Shown: positions 14,406-27,773, counted from the stretch's first letter. The stretch: 64,000 nt of DNA from Amaurobius ferox (GCA_951213105.1 OX578137.1:81489410-81553409); one strand, 5' to 3'. Numbers and translations: made by a program. Notes: generated from the letters alone by a model not told the origin.

Positions 14406-15001
14406 CCATGTATTGCAGGGAAAGTAAAAATAAAAAAAAATATTGTAATTTATATCGTATATTTATAAATAGTACCCTATAGCTGACAAAGCAAGCAAAA
14501 ACATAGTACATTTTCACCTGTTAGGTTCGGAAATCTAAGCGTCCAAAATGTTTATATTTTTCATAATGCTCCGTTTTTATCCGGAAACACCTCAACCATA
14601 GATGTTATTCACATATAAGTAAGAATGTATATTACATATAGTTAGAATTTATATTATCAGAAAAATGTTATAACTATATGGGTGTTTATTTTTAAACACT
14701 ATGTGTTCAGAAGGTCACATTGTAACGTAAGAATAAGGTAACCTCAAGTAGAATGAGTTTTAATTATTGGTTAAATAATAATTAATTATTGGTTTAATTA
14801 TTGGTGCGGACGTTGAGCTAGAATCTTATCTAAAAAGTTACGTAAGGCAGATTTGAATGATTTCTGGCAACTCCAATACCTAACGCTTTCTTAATTCTTG
14901 ATGTGAATAACATCTAATATTTAAAAATATATATATCCGAGCGGGTATCTGCTTTACGTCGGTCAATTATACTCAAAATACCTTTTAAACTACACCGACT
15001 T
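14406..15001. other. Spacer without a recognisable gene
   Basis: AT-rich, containing short ATTATTGGTT direct repeats near 14,763-14,805. Confidence 0.45.
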
Positions 15002-16293
15002 CCAAAAGTTAAGCACGCAATGAACATTTTCATTTTTCGAAAGCGTATTTGAAATTGAGTGGCTAAAAATTGCCGCGGATGTAGGTGGCAGTGTGCAAAT
15101 ATAGTACGTTACAACCAATCACGATTGGCTGTCTGAATACATTCTAATTAGGCAGTAGTTGAAGACGCCAGTTTACTGAAAGATTTCAGGAGGTGATTAA
15201 ATGCTGATGCGAAGTGTTTATAACTTTTGTAGAATTATTTTTTATGATATTCGTGTTTCTGAATGAAGACGAATGACAGAAAGTGAGCGCTGTCGTGCCG
15301 TCGGACACATTGAAGAAGGACAGCCAATCAAAGATGTCACTATTTTCTTTGGCGTTGATCATTCGGTAATTTATCGATTATGGAAACAATTCCAAACAAG
15401 TCAAACATTTGTCTGGATACATGTGCCCTATCGTCCAAGTATTACCATCCCCACTGATGATCGGTATATTGCTATAGTAGCCAAGCGGAATCGACGAGCG
15501 ACTTCCACAACTGTTACACCCATGGTTGCAGCGGCACTTGGTGAGACAATATCTGCCAGTACTGTGCGCCGAAGGTACCACGTGAAGGGACTGTACGCCC
15601 GAGTACCATGGATTTGTGTGGGCTGGAGGGGTGGGCTGGAATTTCAAGGATATCGCACAGATTTGGACATCTTTAAAGGCGTTTATGTGACGGTATTGGG
15701 ATGAATTCCTAGACCCCATTACGAGTCTCTGCGTTACAGCAGTTGGTCCTGACTTCCTTTCTATGGACGATAATGCCTGTCCCCATGGATCTAACATCCT
15801 TGACGAATCCCTGAAAAGTGAGGGTATTTCTCGTATGGAGAGTCCGACGTATGTCTCCGACCTAAATCCCATTGAAAACCTTTGGGATGCCCTCGAACGT
15901 GCCGTCTCTGCACGTTTACCTCCTTCAGCCAGTCTCAAAGAGTTGGAAACTGGTCTATTCGAGGAATGGTCAGTGCTTGAATCTGCGATGGTTGATCTCT
16001 TTATTGAATGTATGGAGAAACGTTCTAACGTTTTTCTGAAGGTTCGGGGTGGTCAGATAACATATTAATATAGGTTTTGTTTGGTCTGTTTTTCTTTAAA
16101 CATAATTTTGTTAAAGACCCAAATGCGACGTCATCATATAACTTACGAAATGTAAATATTTTTTTCATCTTTGTATATACCTTTTATTTTCCTTAATGCA
16201 TAAACATATTTGCTAGCTTCATGTACAATTGTGAGTTAATCAAAGCGTTACTTTTTTATTCTTGTTGATTTAAGCGTCTGTGCTTAACTTTGG
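15002..16293 (+). mobile_element. Decayed Tc1/mariner-type DNA transposon
   Basis: The ends are short inverted repeats: CCAAAAGTTAAGCAC at 15,002-15,016 and the complement of GTGCTTAACTTTGG at 16,280-16,293. The span of about 1.3 kb is slightly short for a full Tc1 element, which fits the internal deletion in its transposase. I could not confirm a TA target duplication on both sides. Confidence 0.6.
15273..16068 (+). pseudogene. Broken Tc1-type transposase
   Basis: The first frame (15,273-15,704) begins MTESERCRAVGHIEEGQ and shows the helix-turn-helix DNA-binding region of a Tc1 transposase. After about residue 115 the reading jumps from LYARVPWICVGW directly to GYRTDLDIFKG, so the part with the first catalytic aspartate is missing. 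A frame change and stop near 15,704 then break the gene. The second frame (15,763-16,068) carries MDDNACPHGS, with the second catalytic aspartate, and SDLNPIENLWD with the third acidic residue, and it runs to the usual C-terminus. Tc1 transposases use a DDE catalytic core to cut and paste the element at TA sites. This copy cannot encode an active enzyme. The recognition is confident because the motif order and spacing are characteristic. Confidence 0.85.
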
Positions 16294-17079
16294 TAGCCAG
16301 TGTCGAAAGCCCAGACCATCCGACTCATCCAAAGGCATAGAGCAGTTTAATGGATGGCCGGTTGGTAGCCAGTGTATAAAAGTTATTCATAGACAGTTAT
16401 CAACAAAAATGTTCAGTATGAAATCCAGTTTCTAGATATATAATTTGCTTTAACAAAGCATTTATTGTTTTTGATGACTTTTCTTGCCAAATGGAAGTAT
16501 ATTTTAAACAGTCTGTTTCTCAAAAATTTATTGCTTATATCTCGAAACTTAAAAATTCCACATATAACCTTAAGAAGTCATTTGTAGACCTTTGAAAGCC
16601 CTATATTGTTATATATTAGATTTCAGATTATGATCCTTAATTTTGAAATAGATTGATTATAATTACGACATTTTAATATTTTGAACAATTTTTAGATAAG
16701 GTGATTGTAATTTTGATATTTAAATATTTTAAACTCTTTTGAAAATGGATAAAGAAGAGAAACCACCTCAAATGTAAAATGTTATTCATGAATAATCATC
16801 TCTCAATTGCAGTAGAAACAGTTTCTTTTTTGTGGCTACTGTCTGAGATATAAATTGTAAATTAAGCTTGTAAGTTTTTCATTTCTAGCAGTAGCACATA
16901 TTACAATGATCATTTGCCAATCAATCTCCAGTATCGGGAACAATTTAGAAGGTGTATGACGCACCAGTGGGGGGGGGGGCACACTACGCCCGTCAGCATC
17001 CGATAAATAGACGATACGGACGATTTTGATGTTCCTGGCCACTGCGAGACGGAACGAGAAGCACAAATCGTTCCAGATA
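16294..17079. other. Spacer without a recognisable gene
   Basis: Positions 16,305-16,375 carry a short fragment like the tail of the SINE family (CCCAGACCATCCGACTCATC). The rest is AT-rich. A G-run lies at about 16,970-16,979. Confidence 0.45.
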
Positions 17080-17320
17080 TATCGTGCAGTCAAGCGGTTA
17101 AGGGACGGGGATTGCACTCAGCGGATCCAGGTTAGATTCCAGAGCTGCCTAAAGCTATCATCTTGTCTACGTGGAGCACGGACATGTTAATGTTGTGGGG
17201 CTAAAACTCCTTAAGAGAGATTGGTGTTAGGAGAAGGGCATTTTCTTCCTGGTTTCCGGTATAATTGGGTAGCTTCATTTGCCGTCCAAACAGTTGACTT
17301 AGATCTCAGTTAACTGTCTT
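17080..17320 (+). repeat. tRNA-derived SINE, plus strand
   Basis: It has an A-box-like AGTCAAGCGGTTAAG (17,088-17,102) and a B-box-like GGTTAGATTCC (17,130-17,140), then the same body as the 1,407-1,697 copy, ending CCGTCCAAACAGTTGAC. Poor pairing in the tRNA-like head argues against a functional tRNA. Confidence 0.7.
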
Positions 17321-19053
17321 AGTTAACTAAGTCAACTTACTTTTCCAACGACCAAGACCGGTCTTCATGGATGGTATGGGTCAAATTAAAGAAAGATTTA
17401 ACGTGAAATATTTGTCAAAGCTTAGCACTGTCAATGTTTCTAATAACTCACTGGACTAAGCCGTGTTTAGGTGCTTATTGAGGGTGTACTACGTCCGCTT
17501 AACCGGCGAGACACTGTCACGAGTATGCCTGCGCAGCGAACTATTACGCATTTTGGATTTATCCATATTTAAACCCCTTTGAAACGTGGGGTACTTGTAT
17601 CTAGTCAGTTCTAGTCAACATTTTTTGGCTCCATCTGCGAAAAGTTAATATAAATCTAGTACTTCACTCATCCTATAAAAGTATAATATTAATTAGTGCA
17701 TACTAAAATTTATATATTAAAATGAATTTTTACATAAAGTGAAAAATACATAGTTAATTGCAAGTTTATCCAACTTTTACTTATGCATGATTTATTGGCA
17801 ATAGATGTCTTATAAATCAATATAAGTATTTAAAATGTACATTCATATTAGCCTTGCTATTAACAGAAATATTGCCATAATGTGGGTTTTCAATTTTGGC
17901 ATTTTGAGATATAAATCGTAGTACCTTATCAACATAAGTTCATATCTGCTGACATATCCGTTGGGACGGAAATGAAGCCATAAAATATATCATTTTGTCA
18001 TTATCAGCATTAATTAATAAAATATTTGTTATGTTACAAATCTGAATTGGATAAGATAAAATATCGTTGTTTAGGTAATGATATATCACTCCATTGTTTG
18101 AACATAAAAACGAAATATTTCTATCCGTCTTTACTGTATATGATATATTTTACGACGCTGCATCCTTGAATTTAATATATATTTATGTTCTTAACACGAA
18201 CATACTGAAGTAAAAAAAATAAGTTATTAAAATATTTTTAGTAAGGTTTATATATAAATTATTACAATTACCGTCATTTTTTAATGTTTCGCCAAACACA
18301 GTGAATACCAGTTATAGCAAATCTAAGTAATTACGAACCATAATCTGTAATGGATTTCATACAAATTAGTCTTGTTGAAAGTTCTATTCACATAGTATAG
18401 GTATACTCCATATGTAATATCAATATATTTGTTGTATAGCGTTTATATTAATATAAGAAACTTTTAGCCATAGTGAATAAAATTTTGAGAAATATGAAAT
18501 ATTCTCCTGAAAAAAAAAATATATATATACATATATAAACTAGGGGACTCCCCCCCCCCCCTGCTTGCGAACTTCCGTTACTCTCTTTGCGAGTCGTGAG
18601 GCTTCTCCTCCTACTCACTAACGCTCGCTGAGATCGCTTTACAAGCACTTTAGGGAAACCTGCTACGCAGGCGTAATACATTCGTTAGCGATCGTGCCTT
18701 ATTAAATGACATTCACCAGCACTGGAACTCGTCTCGCAGGCTATTTCAATCAAACCGGCTCACCTGACCTCTTACATGTCCTGTGATCACTAACGCTCGT
18801 AAAACTCCAAGATATCACGCTCTATTCCTCTATTCCACCCTCTATTCAGAGCTAGCCGTAGGCGTGAAGCAGCTGAAGCTCATTTTAACTCGTTTTGCGA
18901 ACAATTTTATCAAGCTTCAGCGTTCAGCTCGGTACGCTCGCCAACCCCGAAACTCGTTTCGTGAGTTGGGAGGCTTCGTCTCCTAGTTCCTGGCTCTCGC
19001 GGAACCTGCACCGCAATCTGTTTTGTGCCGCTTGCTATTAAGAACGATTGCTT
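17321..19053. other. Spacer with a GC-richer block
   Basis: 17,321-18,540 is AT-rich with no gene. 18,550-19,030 begins with a C-run and is GC-richer, with repeated CTAACGCTCG and GCTCGCCAACC motifs. Related short motifs recur near 11,265 and 25,930, suggesting another old repeat family. The frames of 67-77 codons here are not supported as genes. Confidence 0.45.
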
Positions 19054-19132
19054 ACTGTATTACAAACAAACGGCAAACTTTTATAGCTGTATGTTTTGCA
19101 GTATATAGCTGTAAGTTTGTTTGTAATACAGT
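19054..19132. repeat. Perfect 18-bp inverted repeat
   Basis: The arms ACTGTATTACAAACAAAC (19,054-19,071) and its exact complement (19,115-19,132) flank a 43-nt loop that contains TATAGCTGTA twice in direct orientation. It could be a small foldback element or a cruciform. Confidence 0.75.
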
Positions 19133-20245
19133 GACAAAATATCGTGTTACGTTTTCAGTATAGAGATATGTACAACATGACGAATAGATATTTACTAACG
19201 ACCGAAATTCTGTTATTTGAATCAATGGTGCAGTGTTAGTATTAGTCAGACTTGAAGCTGAATATTTTTATGAATCCAAATGTGATGCATTAAAATGAAG
19301 TTATTAAAATATTTTACAATGGAACCGTTAACTCTTAAAATACGTAGAACGTTGACAATATGGTTCTGACTCCCAATATATTACATAAACTTTTCATTAT
19401 AAGTCAGATAAATTAACAACAAAAGAAACGTATCCACATATGTAATATCCATCAATGATGAATTGCCTAGAATTTAAAATCATGTTAATCTAGTTTTTTT
19501 TTCATTAAATATTCATTAGAGTTATTAATTTTTAGGATAATTACTGCGACAAAATAACATAACAATAATCATCCGTATAAACTCCGTGCTCAATTTATTT
19601 CAGCAGAATAATAAATTTAATGAGCAAAGTTTTGGTCCAAGACGATATTATTTGGTTCAAGACGATTTATTTTATCTAGGATATAAATTTTAAACGCTTG
19701 GTTTCTAATATTAACTTATTGCATTAATATTGATGTACGTAGGTTGTTCGAAAAGTAAGCTCGTATTTTGAATATTTTTTTTTCAGATTTTTATGGTCTC
19801 TCCATTCTTTGGAAGATGTAATTAACATTTCTTCTTGTTGGCAAGATATAACAAAAAGTTTGTATCTCATGTGTTTCATTTTTTTCTTACATGCTAGAAG
19901 GTTCAGACTCCCGAGGGATGATTGGAGTTGAAAAATTTCGTTGCAGGTCCGTTTAGAACACAAATCTCGTTTATACCACAATTTAAGAAATAAATTTAAA
20001 AATTCATATTTCATGAATTCACAGGTATTATGTAAATAAATCGGGAATGGAATATAACGATGGGGCATATAACGATGAAGCTTTCAATTTTTTCTATGCT
20101 AATGTAATCACTTAAACATCTCTATATCATAAAAAAATCTGATGTGGGCAACACATGACTTTCCTTATATAATGAAATGAATTTACTACTTTTACAGTAA
20201 AATAAATAGGTTTTTCTTCTAGTAGATACTAATATCCTTTCCAAG
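19133..20245. other. AT-rich spacer without a recognisable gene
   Basis: It includes a local direct repeat of GGTxCAAGACGAT near 19,634-19,662. The frame of 114 codons on the minus strand (19,724-20,068) has no recognisable family. Confidence 0.45.
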
Positions 20246-20415
20246 ATATTGAATTTTCGACAATTAGATGTCATTTTCATTGATTTATCGTCATTTTTAT
20301 CCATTTGGCGAGATTTTTCGTTAATTTGGCAACATTTCAAAAAGTCGACAAGTTGGCGACATTCCGCCAATTCCGTCGCCAAAATCTCGCCAAGCGTTAT
20401 GGACGAAGAAATAAG

Positions 20416-20459
<44 letters not shown>

Positions 20460-20705
20460 CTCAGATATTGAATTTTCGACATATATTATATAACTATTAT
20501 TATATATTTATATATTATATAACTTATTAGATATTGAATTTTCTACAATTAGTCGTCATTTTCATTGATTTAGCGTCATTTTTATCCATTTGGCGAGATT
20601 TTCGTTAATTTGACAACATTTAAAAAAATCGCCAAGTTGGCGACATTCCGCCAATTTCGTCGCCAAAATCTCGCCAAGCATTATGGACAAAGCAGTAAGT
20701 TATTC
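20246..20705 (+). repeat. Two 175-bp units rich in TTGGCGA motifs, split by (AT)n
   Basis: Unit 1 (about 20,246-20,420) and unit 2 (about 20,527-20,705) are near copies. Within each, TTGGCGAGATTTT near the start and AAAATCTCGCCAA near the end are inverted complements, with further TTGGCGAC and CCGCCAAT elements between them, so each unit can fold back. An (AT)n tract (20,418-20,457) separates the units. Confidence 0.7.
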
Positions 20706-21179
20706 TTACAGCAGGTAAATTGGCTTTCAAATGCAAAAGTATTACTCAAAGTATCTTTTTTCATGAATGGAACGAGCTAGATCCACGAGAATGATGTTAC
20801 CCAATTTATCGCATGGTATTACATATGAAAAGTGAACATGTTTCTCGATAGGAATTTTTTTTTTCATGTGACTTTTTCATAATTTTTTTGAAAAATGTTC
20901 AATATCTCGAGAACGGTTCATGTTAACGTTCTAAAATTTATGCCAATCGTTTTCTAATGAAAAATTACGTAAGAAATGTCTATTTGCGTAACTTTATTAG
21001 CGGTTTTGATTTTTTGACGATTTTTTTAAAATTTCATTCGAAAATTTAGGGGGGTTCTGAACATTCGATTACGTATAAAAACAATAGGCTTCCAGTGTTT
21101 TCGGATTGTGATTTTTGTACCATATTTGGTTCGAATCGGTCCATTCGTTCGTCAGTTATCGTCTCCACAGACTCACTGA

Positions 21180-21197
21180 CACACACACACACACATA

Positions 21198-21260
<63 letters not shown>
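21180..21260 (+). repeat. (CA)n microsatellite
   Basis: An interrupted CA dinucleotide tract. Frames that read through it (HTHTHT, VCVCVC) are artefacts. Confidence 0.95.
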
Positions 21261-21263
<3 letters not shown>

Positions 21264-21436
21264 TCACCTCAAAATTGTTTGATTCGTGATCAGGGATGCT
21301 TGAAACGTGCTCTCCCGTCGAAAACTCGAATTCGAATTTTCGACCCCGTCACAATACTTTCCTTATACATTATGTATATAAGGAAAGTAAAAACGTAAGT
21401 ATCAACTATCAAAGATAGTTTCCTCATCAGAGCTGT

Positions 21437-21846
21437 CATTTAACACTTTCCAACATAGTTGAAAATGTTTATACCTTTGGTCATTCTGTCGTCTGTCTGT
21501 CAGTCCATCCATTCTCAAGATACCTTCCGTAAAAAAGACTTTATCGAAATGGCATTTTAGTATATTGTTGAGAAAGTTTGTTGGATGTTTGAGAATGAAA
21601 ATCAATAATATAACCCAATTAGTTTCAAATTGCAAATTGTAATTGATTTTGCAAATTGTAACTTTTGGCTCTTCCGTTTCAATAGGTTGACGACCTATGG
21701 CATAGGTCCTATAGACCGTCTGAACAACATACTAAAATTTCATTTTGATTAAGTCAATTTTACGGCAGTTATCGTGCTAACGGACAGACAGACAGACAAA
21801 ATAAACAAAGTCATAAACACTTTTCAACTTTGTTGTAAAGTGTTAA
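21437..21846. repeat. Inverted pair of family-A ends
   Basis: The 5' end block of family A occurs forward at 21,437-21,620 (TTTAACACTTTCCAACATAG) and inverted at about 21,725-21,846 (TTTGTTGTAAAGTGTTAAAA). Together they form a short foldback structure. Confidence 0.6.
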
Positions 21847-21949
21847 AAAAGAAAGGACCCTTATCATTAATAATGGAATTTGACTGAGAAACAACCACGC
21901 AACATTTAAATTTCGATGAAAATTGTTGTTGCTGCGGTAATATCCACGT

Positions 21950-22185
21950 CTGTACTTTCTTTTGATAAAGGCCAGCCAACCTACCGGGCGGTGGGTGGTA
22001 CCCGTTAGAGAGATTGGGAAAGTGGCACATAATTTATACCGAAATCTTCTAGGGGCAGCATCCACAAGGAATGTACCTTCCTTCCTTCTGGCACGGGGAT
22101 AGTTTGGACTGAGCCGAAAATTTGACTCGGGTCCTCCGAGTTCGATCCCCGTGATTTAACCACAGGGCAATCCCGCTCCAATACA
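21950..22185 (-). repeat. tRNA-derived SINE, minus strand
   Basis: On the minus strand, 22,179 downwards reads GGAGCGGGATTGCCCTGTGG, an A-box-like start. A decayed B box and the family body (GGTATAAATTATGTGCCAC) follow. It is more diverged than the copies at 1.4 and 17 kb. Confidence 0.55.
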
Positions 22186-22427
22186 CGCTTAATTTAGTAA
22201 TTTACATTTAATGGTGCATTTGCACTTTAGTAGTGGTAGAAATTGCTTTGTATGTTCTACGTAAAATAATGCTAATCTCCATCTTTTTTTAAAAAATAAA
22301 AGCGTCAACGCGCCTTGTGAAACTGTGTATTATTCTCCATATAATTTAACTTATGAACAAGAATTAATGTAATATTTACTTTTTAAGTTCATTTAAGGAT
22401 ATGGCTTCTTTATTTAGCTTTGTTACA

Positions 22428-23749
22428 TAAAGAAACAAGAAAGATCAATCATGCTTAAATCATTGATTATGAAACACTTTCCAACTTCAATGCAAATTTA
22501 TTTAAACAAGTCTAAAATGCAATACATTCCTCGGTAATATTTTGAAACTTATCACAATACTGCATTAATTTATTATATTTGAAAACTTAAACATTCATCG
22601 AAAAAAATGAACTTCATTCAAATGACGGCATTGAAATATAAATTGCCTGGTTTAAACATCTCTAAAATGTTATACATTCCTCGGTAATAGTTTTAGAATT
22701 ATCATAATACTACGATAATTTATTATATTTGAAAACTTCATCGAAAACAACTGAAATTAATTCAAATGACGTCATAGAAAAAATAACAAGCCTGGATCTC
22801 TCTATAAAAACAGGATTCCATTCATAATTTTCTCCCATTCATTTCATTCATCACAATACTATAATAATTTATTTTATTTAAACATTTTGTTTAAGACCAT
22901 GGAGCTACAAAAAATTAAACTCTATGCTTGAAACTTCATCGAAAAAAATCGTCCTTCTCTTTATGAAATCAATTAATATTTCTTTCATTTCAGCCATGCA
23001 GACTCCATGGACTAAATTATTTTGTGTTAAAAAAATACAGGAATTCTAATACAACTCATTCTATATAATTTGCTGTTTACATTTTACATAGGTGAAAAAT
23101 AGGCTTAGTTGTAGAAATAATCATATTTAGATGAGCATTTAAACTCAAATATATTGTCATTCCGTTGTTTCAGTATATAGATGCACAGAATTTAAGCAAA
23201 AATAAAGTAGTTTTAGGACGGATACAACACTCAATATGAATTAAAAAGAACTTAAAAAAATCACGATTTTGAAACAAGATGGATGCCATATATCATTTTG
23301 AAGTGGGTCATGTGATCGTTTCATATCATGGTCACGTGATCGTTTCATATAAGAGGTGTAATTATTATTTTAATTTTTACTTAAAAAACTACTGAATATA
23401 TTTCGCTGATTTTTTTTTATATATTTTATGGAACAATTTCAATATTACCTAAAATTTTCGAAGCAATTTGTGAATTTTAAATCCGCTTAAAAAATGTTTG
23501 AAAAATTAGGTCCCTTAGGGCTCAATGTATTTCATTTTTTCGACCCGGGTTCAATCCAAAACTAATTGGGTAATATTATTCATTTATATTCCCATAGGTT
23601 CTACTGACCGTCTGAACAACATACTAAAATTTCATTTTGATTAAGTCATTTTTACGGCAGTTATCGTGCTAACGGACAGACAGCCAGACAGACAGACAGA
23701 ATGAACAAAGTCATAAACACTTTTCAACTTTGTTGTAAAGTGTTAAAAA
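22428..23749 (-). repeat. Dispersed repeat family A, copy 3 (inverted)
   Basis: A full-length inverted copy. It starts (plus-strand view) with the complement of the TGATTGATCTTTCTTG end and finishes with AACTTTGTTGTAAAGTGTTAA. It stands head to head with copy 4 about 120 bp away. Confidence 0.7.
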
Positions 23750-23867
23750 GGTATTAATTACAAAATTCCTAATGGGACTTATAGCACTGAATATTTTTTC
23801 TTTTACAACCTCCTGAACAAAGTCAAAATTCCAGTCTACATGCATGTATTTGTTTTAAAAATTACTA

Positions 23868-25132
23868 TTTTTAACACTTTACAACATAGTTGAAAAGTGT
23901 TTATGACTTTGTTCATTCTGCCTGTCTGTCTGTCTGTCCGTTAGCACGATAACTGCCGTAAAAATGATGTTATCAAAATGAAATTTTAGTACGTTTTTCT
24001 GACGGTCTGTGCGACTTACGGGAATATAAATAAATAATGTCATAAATAAATAATAGGAAATTAATTGATATAATTGAGCACATAGTCTTTTATTTTTATA
24101 TTTAACGATTTTTGCGCGCCATTTCGCAAAAACAGCCCGTTCCTTTTTCCCGAATCGTACTAGAATAACCTACAAGTGATTTGTATACCAAATTTAACAA
24201 AATTTATTATATAAATATTTGGTGTATAATATTTCAATAACCTACAAGTGATTTATATAACAAATTTTGTTAAATTTGGTATATAAATCACTTGTAGGTT
24301 ATTGAAATATTATACACTAAATTGTGTTAAATTTGGTCCATTAGTTTTTAGCTAGAGTGGATAAAGGCAATTTCTGTCGCCCATTTCTCAAAGAAGGCAG
24401 ATTCTTTTATTACGAATCGTACTATAATCAAATGAACATCAGGGTTTCCCACAAAATCTTACCTACCAAATTGTATGAAATTCGGTCCATTAGTTTTTCA
24501 ATTAGAGTGGATGTAATATCCACACAGACACACAGAAACATACACAGATACACCCTTACACACACAGACGTCTTCCTAAAAGTAGTTTTTTCGTGTTCTA
24601 GAAGTCCCAAAACGTGTAGATCCTTTGAAAATTCGAGTTCCGATCTTCGGCACGATTCCAATACTTTGAGTACATACACATACACATATATATTATCTGT
24701 GTATTATCTGTGTATCTAAATTCCGTGCCTACGCAATTACAATAGTTGTGATTTTAAATGGTCCCTAAACTTTTATTATTTATTCAACGAAGCCTAATTT
24801 TAACTTATGTAGAATGCAAATATCTCAAGCGATTGTAAGGTGAGTTACATAAGAATTGGCTGAATTTTTTTCACACAAAATTATTTAGCTCTGGAGTCTG
24901 GAAAACAAATTATATGAATGAAATATTGATTGATTGTGCATAGAGAACCAGATGATTTATATTTAGATACAGTTTTAAATATTTAAGTATAATAAATTAC
25001 TGTAGTACTGTGATAATATAAAAGATATCACCACTGAATGTATGAGAATTTAGAGATTTTCAAATGAAATTGCATTTCAGTTGGAAAGTGTTTCATAATC
25101 AAAGCTTATGCATGATAGATCTTTCTTGTTTT
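23868..25132 (+). repeat. Dispersed repeat family A, copy 4, interrupted by family B
   Basis: The 5' part is 23,868 to about 24,050 and the 3' part about 24,725-25,132, ending TGATAGATCTTTCTTG. The middle is replaced by a family-B copy, so B appears to have inserted into A. Confidence 0.65.
24100..24700 (+). repeat. Dispersed repeat family B, copy 3, nested in family A
   Basis: It contains CCCGAATCGTACTA, AGTTTTTAGCTAGAGTGGAT, an ACACA run, CACAGACGTCTTC and AATTCGAGTTCCGATCTTCG. At 24,170-24,310 a segment around AACCTACAAGTGATTT.TATA is present in forward and inverted orientation, giving a local palindrome. Confidence 0.6.
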
Positions 25133-27455
25133 ATTTTTGTACTTTGACACATTTGTTAACATCAAATTATGATATTTTACCCACTAATTATTTTTCTTAC
25201 GCGTAGGAAAAACGTCGGGTCTGAAATGTTTAAAAAATGTTATTCTACTTATACAAGATCAAAGACTTCGAACATTTTGAATAATATCTGTAAATGTGTC
25301 TACAAGGCAAATGGATTTTTCAATTTACTTTTCACTCAAATGTGTTCCTCTTCTCCATTTATGAAAATAGTATATTTTGTGAAAAAACGCAGCTGTGTTT
25401 TTATAAATATTCAAAATATCATGAAAAAGATTTCTAGCAAAAGGCTCGGCTTAAATTTTGCAGCATTCTATCCATACTTTTACGTTTTGTTTTGTTGAAA
25501 TACACAACTCAGAAGTTCTGACATATTAGGTTCACGGCAAAGAAAGGTATATTTTAAAAATGCAAGAGGAAAAATCATTTTAATTCACTGACATGCTTTC
25601 CATACTAAAAAGAGGTTTATTTTATTAATATTTTAGAAAGGAATATACATTTTAAAATCGTATTTATAAGATGCAAGTTTCATAAATTAATTTCAGACTT
25701 TCTGGAAGGGATCGTGGAAATGTTCTCGTGGTGATGAGTTGGCTGCAACAAACAGTGGACAAATCTTCAATTGGTGCATTATGCCTACAAAGTTGGCGCC
25801 ATGAAAATCTCGCAAAGCAAACGACATCGAGTCTGGGGAAAATTCCCCGAATTGCGTTGGTAGTTCCGGAGTGTTGGTGAGCGTCAGCGAGCAGGGGGTG
25901 AATTCCCCTAGTCTATTACAATGTAACTGTACTCAGCTCGCCAATCCCGATCCATCAGTCGATTGCCATGGCTTATCAAATCGATATTCGGATGGTTAAG
26001 GGGAAACTTGGAGCTTTATTGCAGCAAAAGGATAATTTTACCGTTAAACACATCAAGTTTACCAATAAGATTAAATGTATTTGTATTTTGAATTAATTTT
26101 CCTTTTAATTCTTGAAGTTTAGAAAAACAATTAATAGATGGTGCAGGTGATCGCTTTAATTTGTGAGGCGTTCCTAGCTTTCAAAACTTCAATTCCCAGT
26201 ATGTGCCATTACTTGTACACTTGACATTATTTCAGCAGAAAAAATTTGGATCTTGAAATGATAAACTTACTTTTTCCCCTTGTACAATAAGATATGACAA
26301 GCACATTAAAGGTTTTCAAAATAATTTACTCGAAAAATGATCGAGGCAGGTGTTAAAATTATGAATATAGATGCGGTCTTCGAACGGATAGAATGGAGGA
26401 GACAAAACGTCACCCTCCAAAGTAATAATTGTAAAATAGTGTACAGTAAAAAAAATTATTATTAAATTTCTTTCATTAGAAAAGTGGTGATAATTTAAAA
26501 CAGAATTTTAAAGTTTCTTTTAAATGCTTCCCATTTCAATACTGCAAGTTGGAGAAATAATACTTTCCTTCACTCTACATAGGATTTTAGTGTCGTGTTT
26601 TAAACATACATTTCTTACGGGTTCTGGAGATATATTGATTTCAAATAACTATATAGAGAAAATTTGCAATTTTCTTTGTTGATATTTTCTTGAAAGTTTT
26701 CAGTTTCTATGACCCCTTTAGAGATCTCTTACCTCCTAAAACTCGCCCCTGATGCTGTACCATGTTAGATACAGGTATAAGTTGATATTTAACTTAATTG
26801 TATATCAGAAGTGGATGCACCAACAGGCTGAGCACTCTGATCTATTACAACAATATTATTATGACATCTAAATGTAATAGAAAATTAAAAATAAAATTAA
26901 ATACTACTTCAAATAATATGATAAAATTATATGCGACTTCAAGTATAAATTCATAAATAGTAACTTTGGTCATTTTCAGCTTGAATTTTAAATAACTATA
27001 CCATTATAAGCTCAGTCTTACATATAAACATACTTAAGTTTCACATGCATTTACGAAATACGAAATAGCATTTTCAAAGAATAGTTTGCAGCAAATATTT
27101 GCATATATATTTCCCAAGATAAACGTTGAACAAAAATAGTTCTTGCCAACTTGAATACATATTTTTTTTTACAAATCTTTCGGGTATTCACTTTTAAATT
27201 CCTTGCACTGCATATTCGATAAAAAAGTGTATGGTTTAGAACAGAAAATTGCAACATAAAAATGTCTTATCGAGGTTAGGGAAATTTGGATGCACGAAGA
27301 TATAGTATTATAGTGACATTCTCTAAACATGGTATGTAAATGTTTTATGATTACATATTTTTTCTGGGGTACATGATATGTAATCTACACAAATAATGTA
27401 AATAATGTTTCTAATGTAAATAATTCAAAGAGTGACCATAATTCAAGTATCCACG
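25133..27455. other. AT-rich stretch without a recognisable gene
   Basis: A frame of 109 codons (25,169-25,498) shows no family signature. 25,690-25,970 is GC-richer and shares AGCTCGCCAATCCC with the block at 18.9 kb. Nothing else can be supported. Confidence 0.5.

Positions 27456-27459
<4 letters not shown>

Positions 27460-27538
<79 letters not shown>
27460..27538 (+). repeat. (AT)n microsatellite
   Basis: An uninterrupted AT tract. A second, shorter tract with a GA tail lies at about 27,696-27,746. Confidence 0.95.
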
Positions 27539-27542
<4 letters not shown>

Positions 27543-27703
27543 TCCCAAATAGGAAAAGTAACAATGTACTCGTAATTTCTAGTAAAGTGACGGAAGATAT
27601 GGTATGCTAAGATATGGACGGAAGATATGGTATTTTATGCTTTTAACGTTTCCCTCAATCAATTCACTAAATTTTAACCTTTTCCATGTTTTATAATATA
27701 TAT

Positions 27704-27734
<31 letters not shown>

Positions 27735-27773
27735 GAGAGAGAGAGATGTTGTCCAGTGCTATCGTTGCGCAAT

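Noticed and set aside
15378..15938. Minus-strand frame of 186 codons
   Set aside because: It is antisense to the Tc1 transposase pseudogene, whose motifs are on the plus strand.
1..27400. Frames of 60-120 codons as host genes
   Set aside because: They have no recognisable domains, often overlap on opposite strands, and lie in or between dispersed repeats.
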